From the NCBI RefSeq assembly GCF_000372725.1, contig NW_005202428.1:1264438-1328437 (forward strand): a stretch of DNA of 64,000 nt, written 5' to 3'. Below are positions 20,758-30,669 of this stretch, in pieces. The first letter of the stretch is position 1; each line of letters starts with the position of its first letter. Below the pieces are notes generated by a model. That model worked only from the letters and a program-made list of their open reading frames with translations. It was not told where the DNA came from and made no database searches. A program made the translations under genes and the position numbers. Origin of the DNA: Emiliania huxleyi CCMP1516. Its lineage: Eukaryota > Haptophyta > Isochrysidales > Noelaerhabdaceae.

Positions 20758-22156
20758 ATGCCGGCCACCGCCGCGGCTCGCGACAGCACGGCTCCTCGCG
20801 CGACGCTGCTCTTCATCCATCCGCCAAAGACCGGCGGCAGCACCATCGGCTCGCTGTTCCAGCCGCGCAGGCGGTTGTACGACGTGCTCGCCCGGCCAGA
20901 GGTCGCCGGCGGCAGCATCCTCTACCACGGAGGTCACCGGTCGTCAGCAGAGCTCGCAGCCAAGTGCGATGTGGAGCAGGAGTGCTGCGCGTGGCTGATG
21001 AGCTTCCGCGAGCCGCTGGCGCGTTTGCGCTCCGCCTTTGCCACCTCTGTCGAGGACCACCAGCACTTCGACTGCCCTCGCGGGAGCCGGCTGCGCCGCT
21101 GGCTGCGCCGCGCCGCCCTCTCGCTCGAGAGGTTTGCGCGCTTCCCGGCGGCCGAGCGGCGCGCGTGCGGCCTCAACGTCTACCTCGACCTGCTGGCGCC
21201 GCCCCTCGGCCGCCGCGACACCGAGGCGGCGCGGCTGCAGCGCGCCTTGGCGCGCGTGGCGCGGCTGCCTCTCGTCGCGCTGACGGAGGAGTTTTCGCGC
21301 TCGCTGGCGCTGCTCGACGCGGCGCTGGACCTGCGGCTGGGGCACTTCCCCGCGGTCTACACCTACAACCCGCGCGACTCACGTGCGGCGGCCAACCTCT
21401 CGGCCCGCGCCGTGCGCCCCTCCCTCCCTGCCGTGTCGTTCTTCCTCCCTCTCCCTCCGCCCTCAGCCTCTCGGCCCGAGGGTACACAGGCGGAGACCGG
21501 GACGGGCCCCGACTGCTCGACCCCTCTCGGCTCAGGCGCGCGCCCTCTCCTCCGACCTGCGGCCAGACAGGCTGCTCTACGAGGCGGCGGTGCGACGCTT
21601 CGCCGCGCTGTGGCGGAGGCAGTTTGGAGGCGAGCCGGCCGACGGCTCGCGCGGCGCGGCAGGCAGCGGGCAGCTCTTTCAGTGCGCGTGGGGGCGCGCG
21701 CGCTGCTGGGACAAGCTGTCGACGAGCCACCAGGGCTGGTCCGAGCCGGCGGCCCCGCGAGGGCAGCGGCGCCTCGGCTCCGAGCCTGCCAACCGCTCTT
21801 CGGATGCGGCGGACGCCGGCCGCCTCGAGCCAGGCCCCGGGTGGTGGCCGCTGCTGCGCCGGCAGCCTGCCGCCTCGGGCAGCGGCACGGGAGGCGGGAC
21901 CGTCCGCACGTGGCCGATCGGCGCGGTGGAGACGTCGAGCTTGTGGCGGCGAGGCAAGCGCAGGGGCAGGCGGCAGCGCCTGCTGTGTGCAGCGCCGTGC
22001 TCCGCCGGCCGGCGGCGCGGAGCAGGCGCCAGCGCCGAGGCGCGAGAGGCAAGGCCGCCGAGGCGGGACGGTGCAGTGGAGAGGAGGGGAGGCGCTGGGG
22101 CTGCCCTCTGCGCTGGCGCCTTGTTGGACGAAGCCGTTGCGGCCGAGGCGCTTTAG
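20758..22156 (+). CDS. Sulfotransferase-family protein
   Basis: Transfers sulfate from PAPS to carbohydrate in the Golgi (family role). Two exons, 20758-21402 and 21536-22156, joined by a GC-AG intron (421 aa). The 5'-phosphosulfate-binding loop is LLFIHPPKTGGSTIG; the 3'-phosphate-binding region is probably LMSFREPLARLRSAF. Exon 2 adds RLLYEAAVRRFAALWRRQF, as at the end of related enzymes, then a long Arg/Gly/Ala-rich tail of doubtful reality. The frame is open upstream, with an earlier start possible at 20668 that would add a short hydrophobic stretch. No signal anchor is obvious from the chosen ATG. Confidence 0.75.
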
Positions 22157-22184
22157 CGTGCCTGGCTCCTCCAGTCGAGTGGTA

Positions 22185-22345
22185 AAGAAAGAAAGAAAAC
22201 AGACAGCCCAAACGAGGGATGGGACTTGGGAGGAGGAAGGGTGGTCCCCACACGCCACACGCACAGTCGCACACCTGCACGAGCAGGGATTTGGGGACGA
22301 TCAGGGGCGCAGGGGGTTCTCCTGGTCCTGACAACGGACAGCGAC
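22185..22345 (-). repeat. Dispersed ~365-bp repeat, diverged inverted copy
   Basis: AAAGAAAGAAAGAAAACAGA, GAGGGATGGGA, CACCTGCACGAGCAGG and CTCCTGGTCCTGAC match the reverse complement of the copies at 7196 and 63485, with several small indels. Confidence 0.8.
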
Positions 22346-22486
22346 AGGCAGCGCGGTCCTCCGTGGACCACCAGCTCAGTGCTTTCTTTATTTCAGGGCG
22401 CGGCCGGAAACGACGGGAGGCTTGCATTATTCCCACCTCCACCACCGTCCTCCGCCTCCCGCTGGCTTGAGGCTGAGGCTGGCAAA

Positions 22487-23107
22487 ATGTCGCTGTTGAC
22501 TCCCAGCCAGAAGCTGCTGCGTGCACGGCTCATACGCTACGCCGCCCGCGGCGGCGTTCTCTTCACGTGCGCTGCGTGTGCTGTTCGACCTGCGCTCTCG
22601 CCGCTGTACTGCCTCCTGTTCCTGCTCGCGCTCCAGTCTCCGAAGCTGCTCATGACGGCACTCCAGAGCCGCGGCCGCGACGCGAAACGGGCCCTCGGCA
22701 CGGTCCTCTGCGTCCTCGGCGCAGTGTGCCTGCTTGTCTGTGCCTACCTCGTCGCCGCCGCCGGCTCCTCAGGAGCGCCGGCCCCGCTGCCGCCAGAGAC
22801 GTCTCATCTGGCGGAGGATGCGGCGGCGGAAGCGGCGCGGTTGGTGTCGGGAGCCGCGGAACTTCGCGCGGGACCGGAAGCCTACTGGTTGGAGGCTCGG
22901 AGGAGGGCGGAGCGGCGGCGCGGCGCGGCGCTGCATCACCTGCTCGAGTGGCTGCGGTGGCTCGCGCGCACGGTGCTCGCGGCGCTGTCGCCGCTGGCGG
23001 CGACGATCGCGATGCGTCTCTGCACCGGCCTGCTGCACCGCACCGAGATGCCTAGCTTTGGGCTGCAGTCGCAGGCCGAGTACGAGGAGGAGAGGCAGTC
23101 TAGATGA
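22487..23107 (+). CDS. Small membrane protein, uncharacterised
   Basis: 206 aa, single exon. Two or three hydrophobic segments lie in the first 85 residues (LFTCAACAVRPALSPLYCLL, LLFLLALQSPKLLM, TVLCVLGAVCLLVCAYLVAA) and one further on (LARTVLAALSPLAATIAM). The C-terminus is charged. I do not recognise the family. The stop overlaps the next ORF's start (ATGA at 23104-23107), which is odd for a nuclear gene and may mean that the two are one spliced gene. Confidence 0.55.
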   Translation: MSLLTPSQKLLRARLIRYAARGGVLFTCAACAVRPALSPLYCLLFLLALQSPKLLMTALQSRGRDAKRALGTVLCVLGAVCLLVCAYLVAAAGSSGAPAPLPPETSHLAEDAAAEAARLVSGAAELRAGPEAYWLEARRRAERRRGAALHHLLEWLRWLARTVLAALSPLAATIAMRLCTGLLHRTEMPSFGLQSQAEYEEERQSR

Positions 23108-24549
23108 GTACAGATCCCGCACGGCACTCAAGAGGACGCGTATTCGACTGCATTCATCATAGCCCTTCTCCACGCGATGCCTCCAGTACCACTTCCAGTA
23201 CCACGCACGATGCCGCCTTCAGATCTGACTCTGGCGCGCCGCAGGAGCGGGAGCGAGTGACGCAGTCGGCACTCTCCGAGCTGGGCGCCTCGATACGGCG
23301 GCGCGGCGTGCCGTACGGGCTGTCGGCGCGGGCGAGGGCGCGGCTCGCCGACGTGGCGGACGGCGAGGGGACGGGAGTCACCCGCGCGGAGGCTTTGCGC
23401 TGGGTGAGGCACGCTGCCGTGGACGACGAGCGCACCTTTGAGGGGTGCGGCTTCCGGATCGGAGACGACGGCCGCCGAATCGACGACGACGACAACGACG
23501 GCGCGGACTCGGACGAGGACCTNNNNNNNNNNNNNNNNNNNNNNNNNNNNNNNNNNNNNNNNNNNNNNNNNNNNNNNNNNNNNNNNNNNNNNNNNNNNNN
23601 NNNNNNNNNNNNNNNNNNNNNNNNNNNNNNNNNNNNNNNNNNNNNNNNNNNNNNNNNNNNNNNNNNNNNNNNNNNNNNNNNNNNNNNNNNNNNNNNNNNN
23701 NNNNNNNNNNNNNNNNNNNNNNNNNNNNNNNNNNNNNNNNNNNNNNNNNNNNNNNNNNNNNNNNNNNNNNNNNNNNNNNNNNNNNNNNNNNNNNNNNNNN
23801 NNNNNNNNNNNNNNNNNNNNNNNNNNNNNNNNNNNNNNNNNNNNNNNNNNNNNNNNNNNNNNNNNNNNNNNNNNNNNNNNNNNNNNNNNNNNNNNNNNNN
23901 NNNNNNNNNNNNNNNNNNNNNNNNNNNNNNNNNNNNNNNNNNNNNNNNNNNNNNNNNNNNNNNNNNNNNNNNNNNNNNNNNNNNNNNNNNNNNNNNNNNN
24001 NNNNNNNNNNNNNNNNNNNNNNNNNNNNNNNNNNNNNNNNNNNNNNNNNNNNNNNNNNNNNNNNNNNNNNNNNNNNNNNNNNNNNNCGCCGTTCCGGGGG
24101 GCAGATTAGGGGGGAAGCCGGGGGCCCAGGGGGGAGGGAAATTTGGGGGCCCCTTCCCCCCCCCCCCCCCCCCCGCCCCGCCCCGCCGCCGCCCTTTCCC
24201 CGCCGCGGTCTCCGCCCCCCCACCTATCGGACATCCCCCCAGGCAGCGAGCCCGGAGACGACGCCGCGACGTGGGCAAACCTGCTGCTGGTTCGACGAGT
24301 GGCGACTCGCGTGCGGGACGTGACCGCGAGGCGGCGAGCGCTGCTGCCGGCGCTGCAGGTCCGCCGGGGCCGCCCAACAGCTGCCCAACAGCGAGACGCG
24401 CGAGGATGCCCTCGCCTCGTGCTCCTGCCCGGGGAGACCGGCCCACCCTTCAAACCGCGAGCGACCTCCGCGCTGCTCCTTGCCTTGCCCCGCAGGCGGT
24501 GTCGGAGGCGCTCGAGGCCATGTGGGCGCTGGTGCTGCCCGGCATATAG
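23104..24549 (+). CDS. Hypothetical gene interrupted by an assembly gap
   Basis: Coding sequence on both sides of an N run. Before the gap, a frame from about 23242 (after a possible CGCCGCAG acceptor) reads SALSELGASIRRRGVPYGL and an acidic Asp-rich stretch. After the gap, exons 24243-24358 (WANLLLVRRVATRVRDV) and 24496-24549 (AVSEALEAMWALVLPGI) are joined by a GT-AG intron and end at a TAG. The family is not recognised. Whether the ATG at 23104 or an upstream exon starts the gene cannot be told. Confidence 0.45.
   Translation: MSTDPARHSRGRVFDCIHHSPSPRDASSTTSSTTHDAAFRSDSGAPQERERVTQSALSELGASIRRRGVPYGLSARARARLADVADGEGTGVTRAEALRWVRHAAVDDERTFEGCGFRIGDDGRRIDDDDNDGADSDEDXXXXXXXXXXXXXXXXXXXXXXXXXXXXXXXXXXXXXXXXXXXXXXXXXXXXXXXXXXXXXXXXXXXXXXXXXXXXXXXXXXXXXXXXXXXXXXXXXXXXXXXXXXXXXXXXXXXXXXXXXXXXXXXXXXXXXXXXXXXXXXXXXXXXXXXXXXXXXXXXXXXXXXXXXXXXXXXXXXXXXXXXXXXXXAVPGGRLGGKPGAQGGGKFGGPFPPPPPPAPPRRRPFPAAVSAPPPIGHPPRQRARRRRRDVGKPAAGSTSGDSRAGRDREAASAAAGAAGPPGPPNSCPTARRARMPSPRAPARGDRPTLQTASDLRAAPCLAPQAVSEALEAMWALVLPGI
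23523..24086. other. Assembly gap (564 N)
   Basis: Run of N within a probable gene. The sequence just after it is G/C homopolymer-rich (24087-24235), which probably caused the gap. Confidence 1.
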
Positions 24550-24863
24550 CTTGTGCTGCGTAGCTCTGGCCGGCTCGCTACGAGTGACTACGCGTCGGGT
24601 GACCGGGGCCCCGCGTTCTCTCGGCGAACGCGGAACGGGCGGCGTATCGGTCCGGCTGCGACTTGCGTCGATCGCCCTCGCGCGCAGGGCGAAAACCGAA
24701 AAGCCCGAACATCCAAGAGCAGGACGAGGAAGAGAAGTCACAGAAGAGAAGTGATCTATTATCGGGTTAATAGAAGGCGGTATCCGGTGTGTATGACTCT
24801 ATACTGAAAATACCGCCACGCCACAGCACACACACACACACCCGCCACGCGGTCACGATGGTA

Positions 24864-24949
24864 CTGCGACGGTGTATCATTCACTTTATGCCACCGTTGC
24901 ATATCCGGATATGCAACGGTGGCATAAAGTGAATGATACACCGTCGCAG
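24864..24949. repeat. Perfect 86-bp palindrome without spacer
   Basis: Two 43-bp arms meet at 24906/24907 (TATCC|GGATA) with no mismatch and no loop. Allowing one extra base, pairing runs on through GTAC on each side. GC content is well below that of the flanks. No ORF. Confidence 0.93.
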
Positions 24950-25052
24950 GTACGAACTGCTACGACGTACGAGAGGGAGAGCGCGCGCGCGAGAGAGGTC
25001 AGAGGAAGAGGTGTGTACGGTAACGAACGAGCCCCCGTGTAAGCCCCTGCTC

Positions 25053-25883
25053 TTACTTAGAGCGAAGCTGAGAAGCGCGCGCCTCCTCCGCGTCCCGGTC
25101 CCTGAGCGCTTCCCGGTGGTGCAGCTCTCCCGCCAGCGCGCCGTGCTGCCCGACGAGAGAGACGTACAGCGAAGCGAGCGAGGCGTGCGCCGGGTCCCCC
25201 GCGGTGAGCATCGCCGCATACTTGTCGACGAGGACGTCGCAGAGGGTTGCGTAGTCGCGGAGAGACAAGAGGACCTCCTGCGCCGCCGCGCCGACGGCGA
25301 TGTGCGAGGCGGCGCGGGCGTACGCCGCCTGCCTCGCCGCCTCATCCGCCGCAACCGCAGCACGCAGCCGCGCCGAGGCCGCCGCCCGCGTGCTGCGCCG
25401 TGACTTGGCCGGCGAGGCGGCTATCTTGTCAAGGATCGCCGCCGCGGCCTTCTGAAGCGAGGTGTCGGCTGTGTTGAAGCTATCGAGCACCACGTCTGTG
25501 CACTTCGTCCCCGCGGCGCTAGCCTGTACAAGTGCCTGCACCACGGCTGGCTGCCGTAGCAGCACGCGCTCGCGCGCCGCCGCAATCTCCTTGTGGGAGC
25601 CTTGCCGCGGTGGCAGCGCTCGCGGCGGCGGCGGCACTGGCGTCGGCGGGGCGGACATGGGAAGGCTGTCCATCGACAGAGATGATGGTGCCTTCCACAT
25701 TTCCGCAGGTGGCGCCGTATCCAGAGGGATCTCCACAAAGGCCGCGGCCCGCACTGCCCGAGGCGGCGCCCGCTGCGTCCTCAGAAACACGTCCTGGGGC
25801 GTCACTGAGGAGGACGGCGCAACCGCTGACGTTCGCTTCGCGGAGCGCGACGGGCAACAGCCCAGGCAGCCCAGGCAGCCCAT
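25053..25883 (-). CDS. Putative acylated protein, uncharacterised
   Basis: Single exon, 276 aa from the Met at 25883. That start gives MGCLGCLGCCPSRSAKR: Gly-2 with several nearby Cys and basic residues, a typical dual myristoylation and palmitoylation signal. An ATG four codons upstream (25895) would bury Gly-2. A Pro-rich linker follows, then an alpha-helical Ala-rich half with likely coiled coil (LRDYATLCDVLVDKYAAML ... GELHHREALRDRDAEEARA). No catalytic motif seen. Inferred to sit on the inner face of a membrane. Confidence 0.6.
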   Translation of the reverse strand: MGCLGCLGCCPSRSAKRTSAVAPSSSVTPQDVFLRTQRAPPRAVRAAAFVEIPLDTAPPAEMWKAPSSLSMDSLPMSAPPTPVPPPPRALPPRQGSHKEIAAARERVLLRQPAVVQALVQASAAGTKCTDVVLDSFNTADTSLQKAAAAILDKIAASPAKSRRSTRAAASARLRAAVAADEAARQAAYARAASHIAVGAAAQEVLLSLRDYATLCDVLVDKYAAMLTAGDPAHASLASLYVSLVGQHGALAGELHHREALRDRDAEEARASQLRSK

Positions 25884-26167
25884 ACGTGCATTCACTGTAC
25901 TCCGCGGCCTTTCGGCGACCTACCGGGTTTTCGTACAAGTCGACGCTGTTCACAAAAGCACAAGATGTCCAGTCCGAGCCTGGCTGTTCGTCACCTTACT
26001 ACATACATACATACATCGACACTGTCTGTATCTGTGTGTGTGCGAGAATAGCTCCGCCGTTCATGGAGGCAACCGATGCGAGTCGACTGGGAGAGTTCAG
26101 ACGTCGCTCAGGCGCCTGTCGTCTTTCGTCTTTTGTCGCATTTCGCACACGCGCACGCCGCGCGACC

Positions 26168-26265
26168 CGCGTCGCTCCGCGAGGGCATGAGCCTTCCGCG
26201 ATTCGAGCCCGCAGCCAAAAGCTGCTCGCTCGAACCGCGGCCGACTCTGCCACCGCGGCCGCAGC
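26168..26265 (-). repeat. tRNA-derived (SINE-like) element, copy 2
   Basis: The minus strand carries TGGCAGAGTCGG (26252-26241), a good A box, then GGCTCGAATC (26209-26200), a near B box. The flank CGCGTCGCTCCGCGAGGGC and the core CCGCGATTCGA are shared with copy 1 at 6853. The T stem has mismatches, so a functional tRNA is unlikely. Confidence 0.6.
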
Positions 26266-27659
26266 TGCTGAGCACTCCAGAAAACTGGTGCCTCATATGC
26301 TGCCTCCCTGCGGATGCTGCCGGCGAGCCTGGCGGTCCGCTGTACTACAAGGATGTGCTGACTCGATTCTACCTCGAATTCTTCTACCCCCACGACTCGG
26401 AACACGAATGTGACAGGACCATCGGGTCCTTCGGCCACCAAAGCGGGATCACCCGAGAGCAGCTGAGCCTGCCTCTGGCCTCGCCTCCCTCTCCTTCAGG
26501 CATTCGTGGCATCCTATGGGTCGTCCAGAGTATCGACCTCTGGCTTGTCAGCCGCCCCACCGAGGGCACCATGAAGTACAGCGATCGCCACCTCGCTGGC
26601 CTCTCCGCAGGCCCCCCCGACCGCGTCGAACTCATCGGCGCGGGCTCTCTCAGCGACGGGACCGGCCCCAGCTTCGGCTGAGGGCTGACAAGCTGCCGAG
26701 CCCAAATCACTGTGAGAGTCGTGATTTCTTGTCGACTGGTGTGTTGTCGTCGTGGTTTCGTATCAAGAATACTCACTCACTCACACTGTCTGTATCTGTA
26801 CGCTAAAGCGCACCATCGCGGCTCGAGCGTCTCTGAGAGGGCCACCTTGCTCTAATAAGAATTGGCCCCTTAGGCTTAGCTGGGAATAGGACCGCCGCAA
26901 GACAGTGACAGTCACAAAATGGGGTCCTGTTCACAGACCTTGAGACTTGAGCACCGATAGGGCTGGTACGGTCAACCCTCGCGATCGTCTCGCCCTTCCC
27001 TCACTGGTGTGTTCATTGGGGGGTCCTCACAAACACGGCTCACGGGACAGGGTCGAGGTGCACGCCGCCGAGGCGGTGTCGTCCCCCCCCTCCATCATCT
27101 CACTGTGAGACGTCGGCGGTTGTGGCGGTGTGACCGATCGAGCCAAAAGAGGAGCTTGTTCAGCGGGATCCGGGAAGTCGGATCACCCGGGATGCACTGT
27201 CTCACTCTCTGTGATTCTGTGGGCCTGAGTTCACCACACGACACCATCCCGTCACCACTGGGTTTGTGTGTGGGGTCGAAAACCACTCCGGGATGGGCAA
27301 GCCGAAGCCCCATAGTTTTGAGTCACGCATACCTTCTTATTCAGAAGGAAATACCTCCGATGGCGCGCTCTGCGCGCTGGTCTATCGCAGGTCGCTATCG
27401 CCACACACAAAAGCACAACCCCGGGCGCCCGCGAAATCGGCAAATCTCGCACGACGAGACAGCACAGTGCGTCGCAGTCGAGACTCGAGTACGGCTTTAT
27501 ACAAACGAATGCGCCTGCGGGCGGACCATTGGGGCAGGTGGGGCGGACCCTCCGCACCGACAGCTCACACTTCACAGTCGAGTCGCGGGAGGGGTGCTGG
27601 AAAGGAAACGAAAGAAAGGCTTTGCTCCTCACTGATCTAGAGCCGTGTTCCAATCCCCG
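26266..27659. other. Intergenic, repeat fragments
   Basis: No gene recognised. It contains a diverged inverted copy (about 27318-27400) of the 8990/48603 repeat and, at 27503-27535, TATACAAACGAATGCGCCTG followed by CGGGCGGACC, matching the arms of the foldback element at 47822-48441. Confidence 0.5.
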
Positions 27660-28316
27660 CTAAACACTGGATCCGGGCGGCTGCGCGCTCAGGAGGTCTG
27701 CACTCGGGTCCACGCGCGGGACGATGGCGCCGCTGGAGAGCACCGCGATGGTCCCAGGCGGCGTGAGGAGCGAGCCACCAGGCAGCGGTAACTCCTTGGA
27801 AATTCGTTCGCAGTAGCCCTGGTGCGACCAGCGGAGAAGCGAGCCTCGCCAGACCAGCCACGCGGATGACTCCTCCTCGCCCTCCCGCACTAGCTCCAGC
27901 ATTGCACCGTCGGGAAGATGCTTCACGTCGCCGCTGATTGCATGCCGCCGCTTATGCCCGCCGCCATCGATGCGCTGCGTGTGCAGAGCGGTGTCCACTC
28001 GGGCGGCGGACCACCTCTCCTCGGACGGGTGGCTCCGCGCCCATTCAACCATGAATGCATCAAAGGCGGCGCGGCGGCAGCAGCTGCAGGGGCGGTGGCC
28101 GGCCGCTAGGGCGGTCGCTTCGTCGAGGAAGAAGAGTTCGGTGTAGCGACTCGGGGAGAAGAGGACGCGCCGCCGGCCGTTGAAAGCTCTGTTGTCATTA
28201 CGCTGCACCTTCCGAGTCCGGTCCACCTCTAGCTTGCACGCGAGCCACGCCTTGCTGGCAAAGGCCCTCACCACCTCCTTGTTGTCGTCGTGCAGGCACC
28301 CCCGATTTCCAAAGCA
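27660..28316 (-). CDS. Bacterial-type conserved protein with GHRPC-CCRR motif
   Basis: Single-exon protein of about 200-219 aa. It resembles a family of uncharacterised bacterial proteins sharing RGCLH near the N-terminus, then PSRYTELFFLDEATALAAGHRPC and CCRRAAFDAF. The GHRPC..CRR cluster recalls the zinc-binding Cys set of Ada-like proteins, though only two or three Cys are close. No ATG precedes GNRGCLHDDNKE in frame; the frame starts around 28316 after a CAG, so a short upstream exon or a lost start is possible. Function unknown. Bacterial transfer is inferred from the family memory only. Confidence 0.6.
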   Translation of the reverse strand, partial: CFGNRGCLHDDNKEVVRAFASKAWLACKLEVDRTRKVQRNDNRAFNGRRRVLFSPSRYTELFFLDEATALAAGHRPCSCCRRAAFDAFMVEWARSHPSEERWSAARVDTALHTQRIDGGGHKRRHAISGDVKHLPDGAMLELVREGEEESSAWLVWRGSLLRWSHQGYCERISKELPLPGGSLLTPPGTIAVLSSGAIVPRVDPSADLLSAQPPGSSV

Positions 28317-28792
28317 TGCAGTCTGGCGAGGGTAGCGTCGCCACTGCTGTGCCCCACGGCGAGACGCGATTCTGATATGGTCGGCAGCCGCCCGTCATCG
28401 GAGGCCCCCACCAGAAGTCCCGTGTACTTCCCTGTTTCACGGCATGTGTGTGTCTCTCTCTCATGCTGTAGGTATTTGTTGGCAAATCAAGACACAGATC
28501 TAAATCACAGTGGGTGGAAAGCGAACGAGTTACTTAACAGGGGTCAGTTAGTGCGGGCCACCCTGTCCAGAGGCGGACGGAGGTGCCTTTCTCTCTCTGT
28601 TTGTTTGTGTTTTGCTCATCAGTGTACGTACGTACGTACTTTTAGCTTACTGGGAGAAAAGAGAGAGGGGGTTGTGTTCTCTAGGCCCCTAGGGGCCCTA
28701 CGCGCGGCGTGAGAGCTCGGAAGCGAGCTTAGCACGCGGCGATCGAGGATGGCACGGTTCACCCCCTTCACCGAAGCGATCTCTCCCTCAGT
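28317..28792. other. Intergenic, no gene seen
   Basis: Contains TGTAGGTATTTGTTGGCAAATC (28468-28489), which recurs at 28898-28920 inside the adjacent inverted-repeat element, plus tandem GTAC units (28623-28640). Confidence 0.5.
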
Positions 28793-29297
28793 GTATGTAG
28801 CTCTTACGTACATTCCCGGACGGAGGAGGACTGCTGACGGGGTTTGCGATGAGAAGCGATCCGAACGTGGCATTCGGGTGATCAGATCACTACTTTCTTG
28901 TAGGTATGTTGTTGGCAAATCTGGGATCTTGCGATCGAGTCTATGCAGCCCTCGGCCACGCTCTCCTCTCGTGGCTGATAAGCAATGCGATGATCGCAGA
29001 CCAGGCGATGGAGATGGCGGGGAGCACGGGTGTGACTGCTCACCAAGGCCGAGGGGGGCACGACACGCACCGACCCTTCACGAAACGGCATGTGGTCCTC
29101 CGTACGCGTACGAGGGTCTCCCCTTCTTCGTGACCACCTCTAACTTTCGATTTGCCTTCAACAAACCTCTAACTTTCCATGAAGACGTCCGTCCTTCGCG
29201 CCGCTTCAGTTGCGAGCATTTAGCGTCACGACGCGGCGAGCACAACGCAAACCCCGTCAGCAGTCCGCCTCCGGGTGTGTTCGTAAGAACTACGTAC
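28793..29297. mobile_element. MITE-like element with ~55-bp terminal inverted repeats
   Basis: The left arm 28793-28848 and right arm 29246-29297 are inverted copies. The inner 22 bp (GACTGCTGACGGGGTTTGCG) is identical and the outer part has several mismatches. About 505 bp long, no transposase ORF. It ends 8 bp before the P2X-like start codon, so it forms the gene's immediate upstream region. Confidence 0.7.
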
Positions 29298-29305
29298 GGA
29301 CAAAT

Positions 29306-30669
29306 ATGGACCTGGACGATTGCTTTGCGTACACGACAAGCGTGAGGGTGAGAGTGCGCCACAGGATTCTCGGCTGCCTGTTTTATGGCGTGAGCCTGTC
29401 CATTCTTGTCGGCTACGTGGGGGTGTATGAGCTCTACATCCGAGAACGGTGGGGTGAGCTCGAGGCTCTCGGAGGGACACTCAAGGTGACTGCAAGGCCG
29501 GACGAATCGCTCGTTCCGGTTGACACGCTTCCCTACTGCTCACAGGCTGTCGTGCATGGCCCTTCGCCTGCCGTCCGCAAGCCTTGCATGTCTTTTGATC
29601 GTGTGACGACAATCGCAGAAGCCACACCGCAGACCCTCCTCGTGGGGACACGGCTCGTATCCATTGTCGAGCTGCGTAACAAATCCTGCCGCGCGCATAC
29701 TTACGGCTGCGAGCGGTGGGCGCCGCACACGCGCGATGACGCCTTTGTTCCAGACGTCGAGCGCCACGCGGTCATTGTGCAGCACGAGCTGGCCGATTCG
29801 GCGAGCGGCCGCGAGGGGTTCGACACTGCTCTGCCTCGCTCGGCGCCCCTCGTGTCGGGGGATGGCGGCGCTCTGCGAGTGGTTGCGTGCACCGGAGTGC
29901 GAGATCCCGATCCTGCCTGCCCCTTCAGCGGTGACCTCCTCCATGTGCGAGATCTGCTCTTTGTGACTGGGCTCGACCTTGACGCGCCTTTGCAGGCTAC
30001 ATCGTCGCTGCGCGTGCGTGGGGTGAGCTTGCGGCTCGAGCTAGTGTACAATGGCTCCGGCTACAGCTATCGCGCGAGATCCACCAAGCTGGACGCGAAC
30101 GTGCTGCGCGTGGACACCCTCAACGAATCGGCCCGCGTAATATCCGGCCTGCACGGAATTGGCCTAAGCCTTGTCGAGACCGGCGGAATGCGGCGGCTTG
30201 AGTGGCGTACGGTGCTGCTGACGATCATATCCGGATTTGCGCTGCTCTCAGCTGCCAAAACCGTCGCCGACCTCTTCCTGCTGCACTTTGCACCGCGGCG
30301 GGACGACTACCGCCTCTTTGTTGAGCAGGTCGCCTACCTGCTTCCCACATCAGAGGCTTACTCAGCCCTATGCCCTGTGCCTTGAGCCCACTACCCGCCT
30401 TGTTGCCCGATAGCTGACTCCAGATTTTGGGCCCGACACCGAGCACGAGGCGCAAGTCCTCGATCGAGTGAGCCCCGCCGCTTGCCCACCCCGGCCTCCG
30501 CGCGCAATCAAACGCATCTTCCGGCCTGTTTTATGTTTAGGTTCTCGCCCGCAAGCGACGAGAGCGCAACGAGGTGGCACTCAGAGAGGTGGCTGTTGCG
30601 GAGACAGCTAGCATGAGTGCGCCTGCAGACGCGGCGCTGCTGTCCGGCGGCGAACAGCAACAACACTGA
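29306..30669 (+). CDS. P2X-like ligand-gated cation channel
   Basis: Two exons, 29306-30328 and 30541-30669, joined by a GT-AG intron (383 aa). Topology fits P2X: a short cytosolic N-terminus with YTTSVRVRVRHR (the conserved Y-T-x-K/R region), TM1 LFYGVSLSILVGYVGVYELY, a large Cys-containing extracellular loop, HGIGLSLVETGGMRRLEWRT, and TM2 LLTIISGFALLSAAKTVADL. The order RVRGVSLRLELVYN...YSYRAR...HGI...TGGM matches protist and algal P2X proteins. ATP gating and intracellular against surface location cannot be told. Without the splice, the frame ends at 30385; the spliced tail (RKRRERNEVALREVAVAE) is preferred because it starts exactly after a TTTAG acceptor. Confidence 0.72.

Noticed and set aside
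26271-26681. Plus-strand ORF reading DVLTRFYLEFFYPHDSEH
   Set aside because: It begins inside the tRNA-derived repeat and shows no family motif; a minus-strand ORF of equal quality overlaps it.
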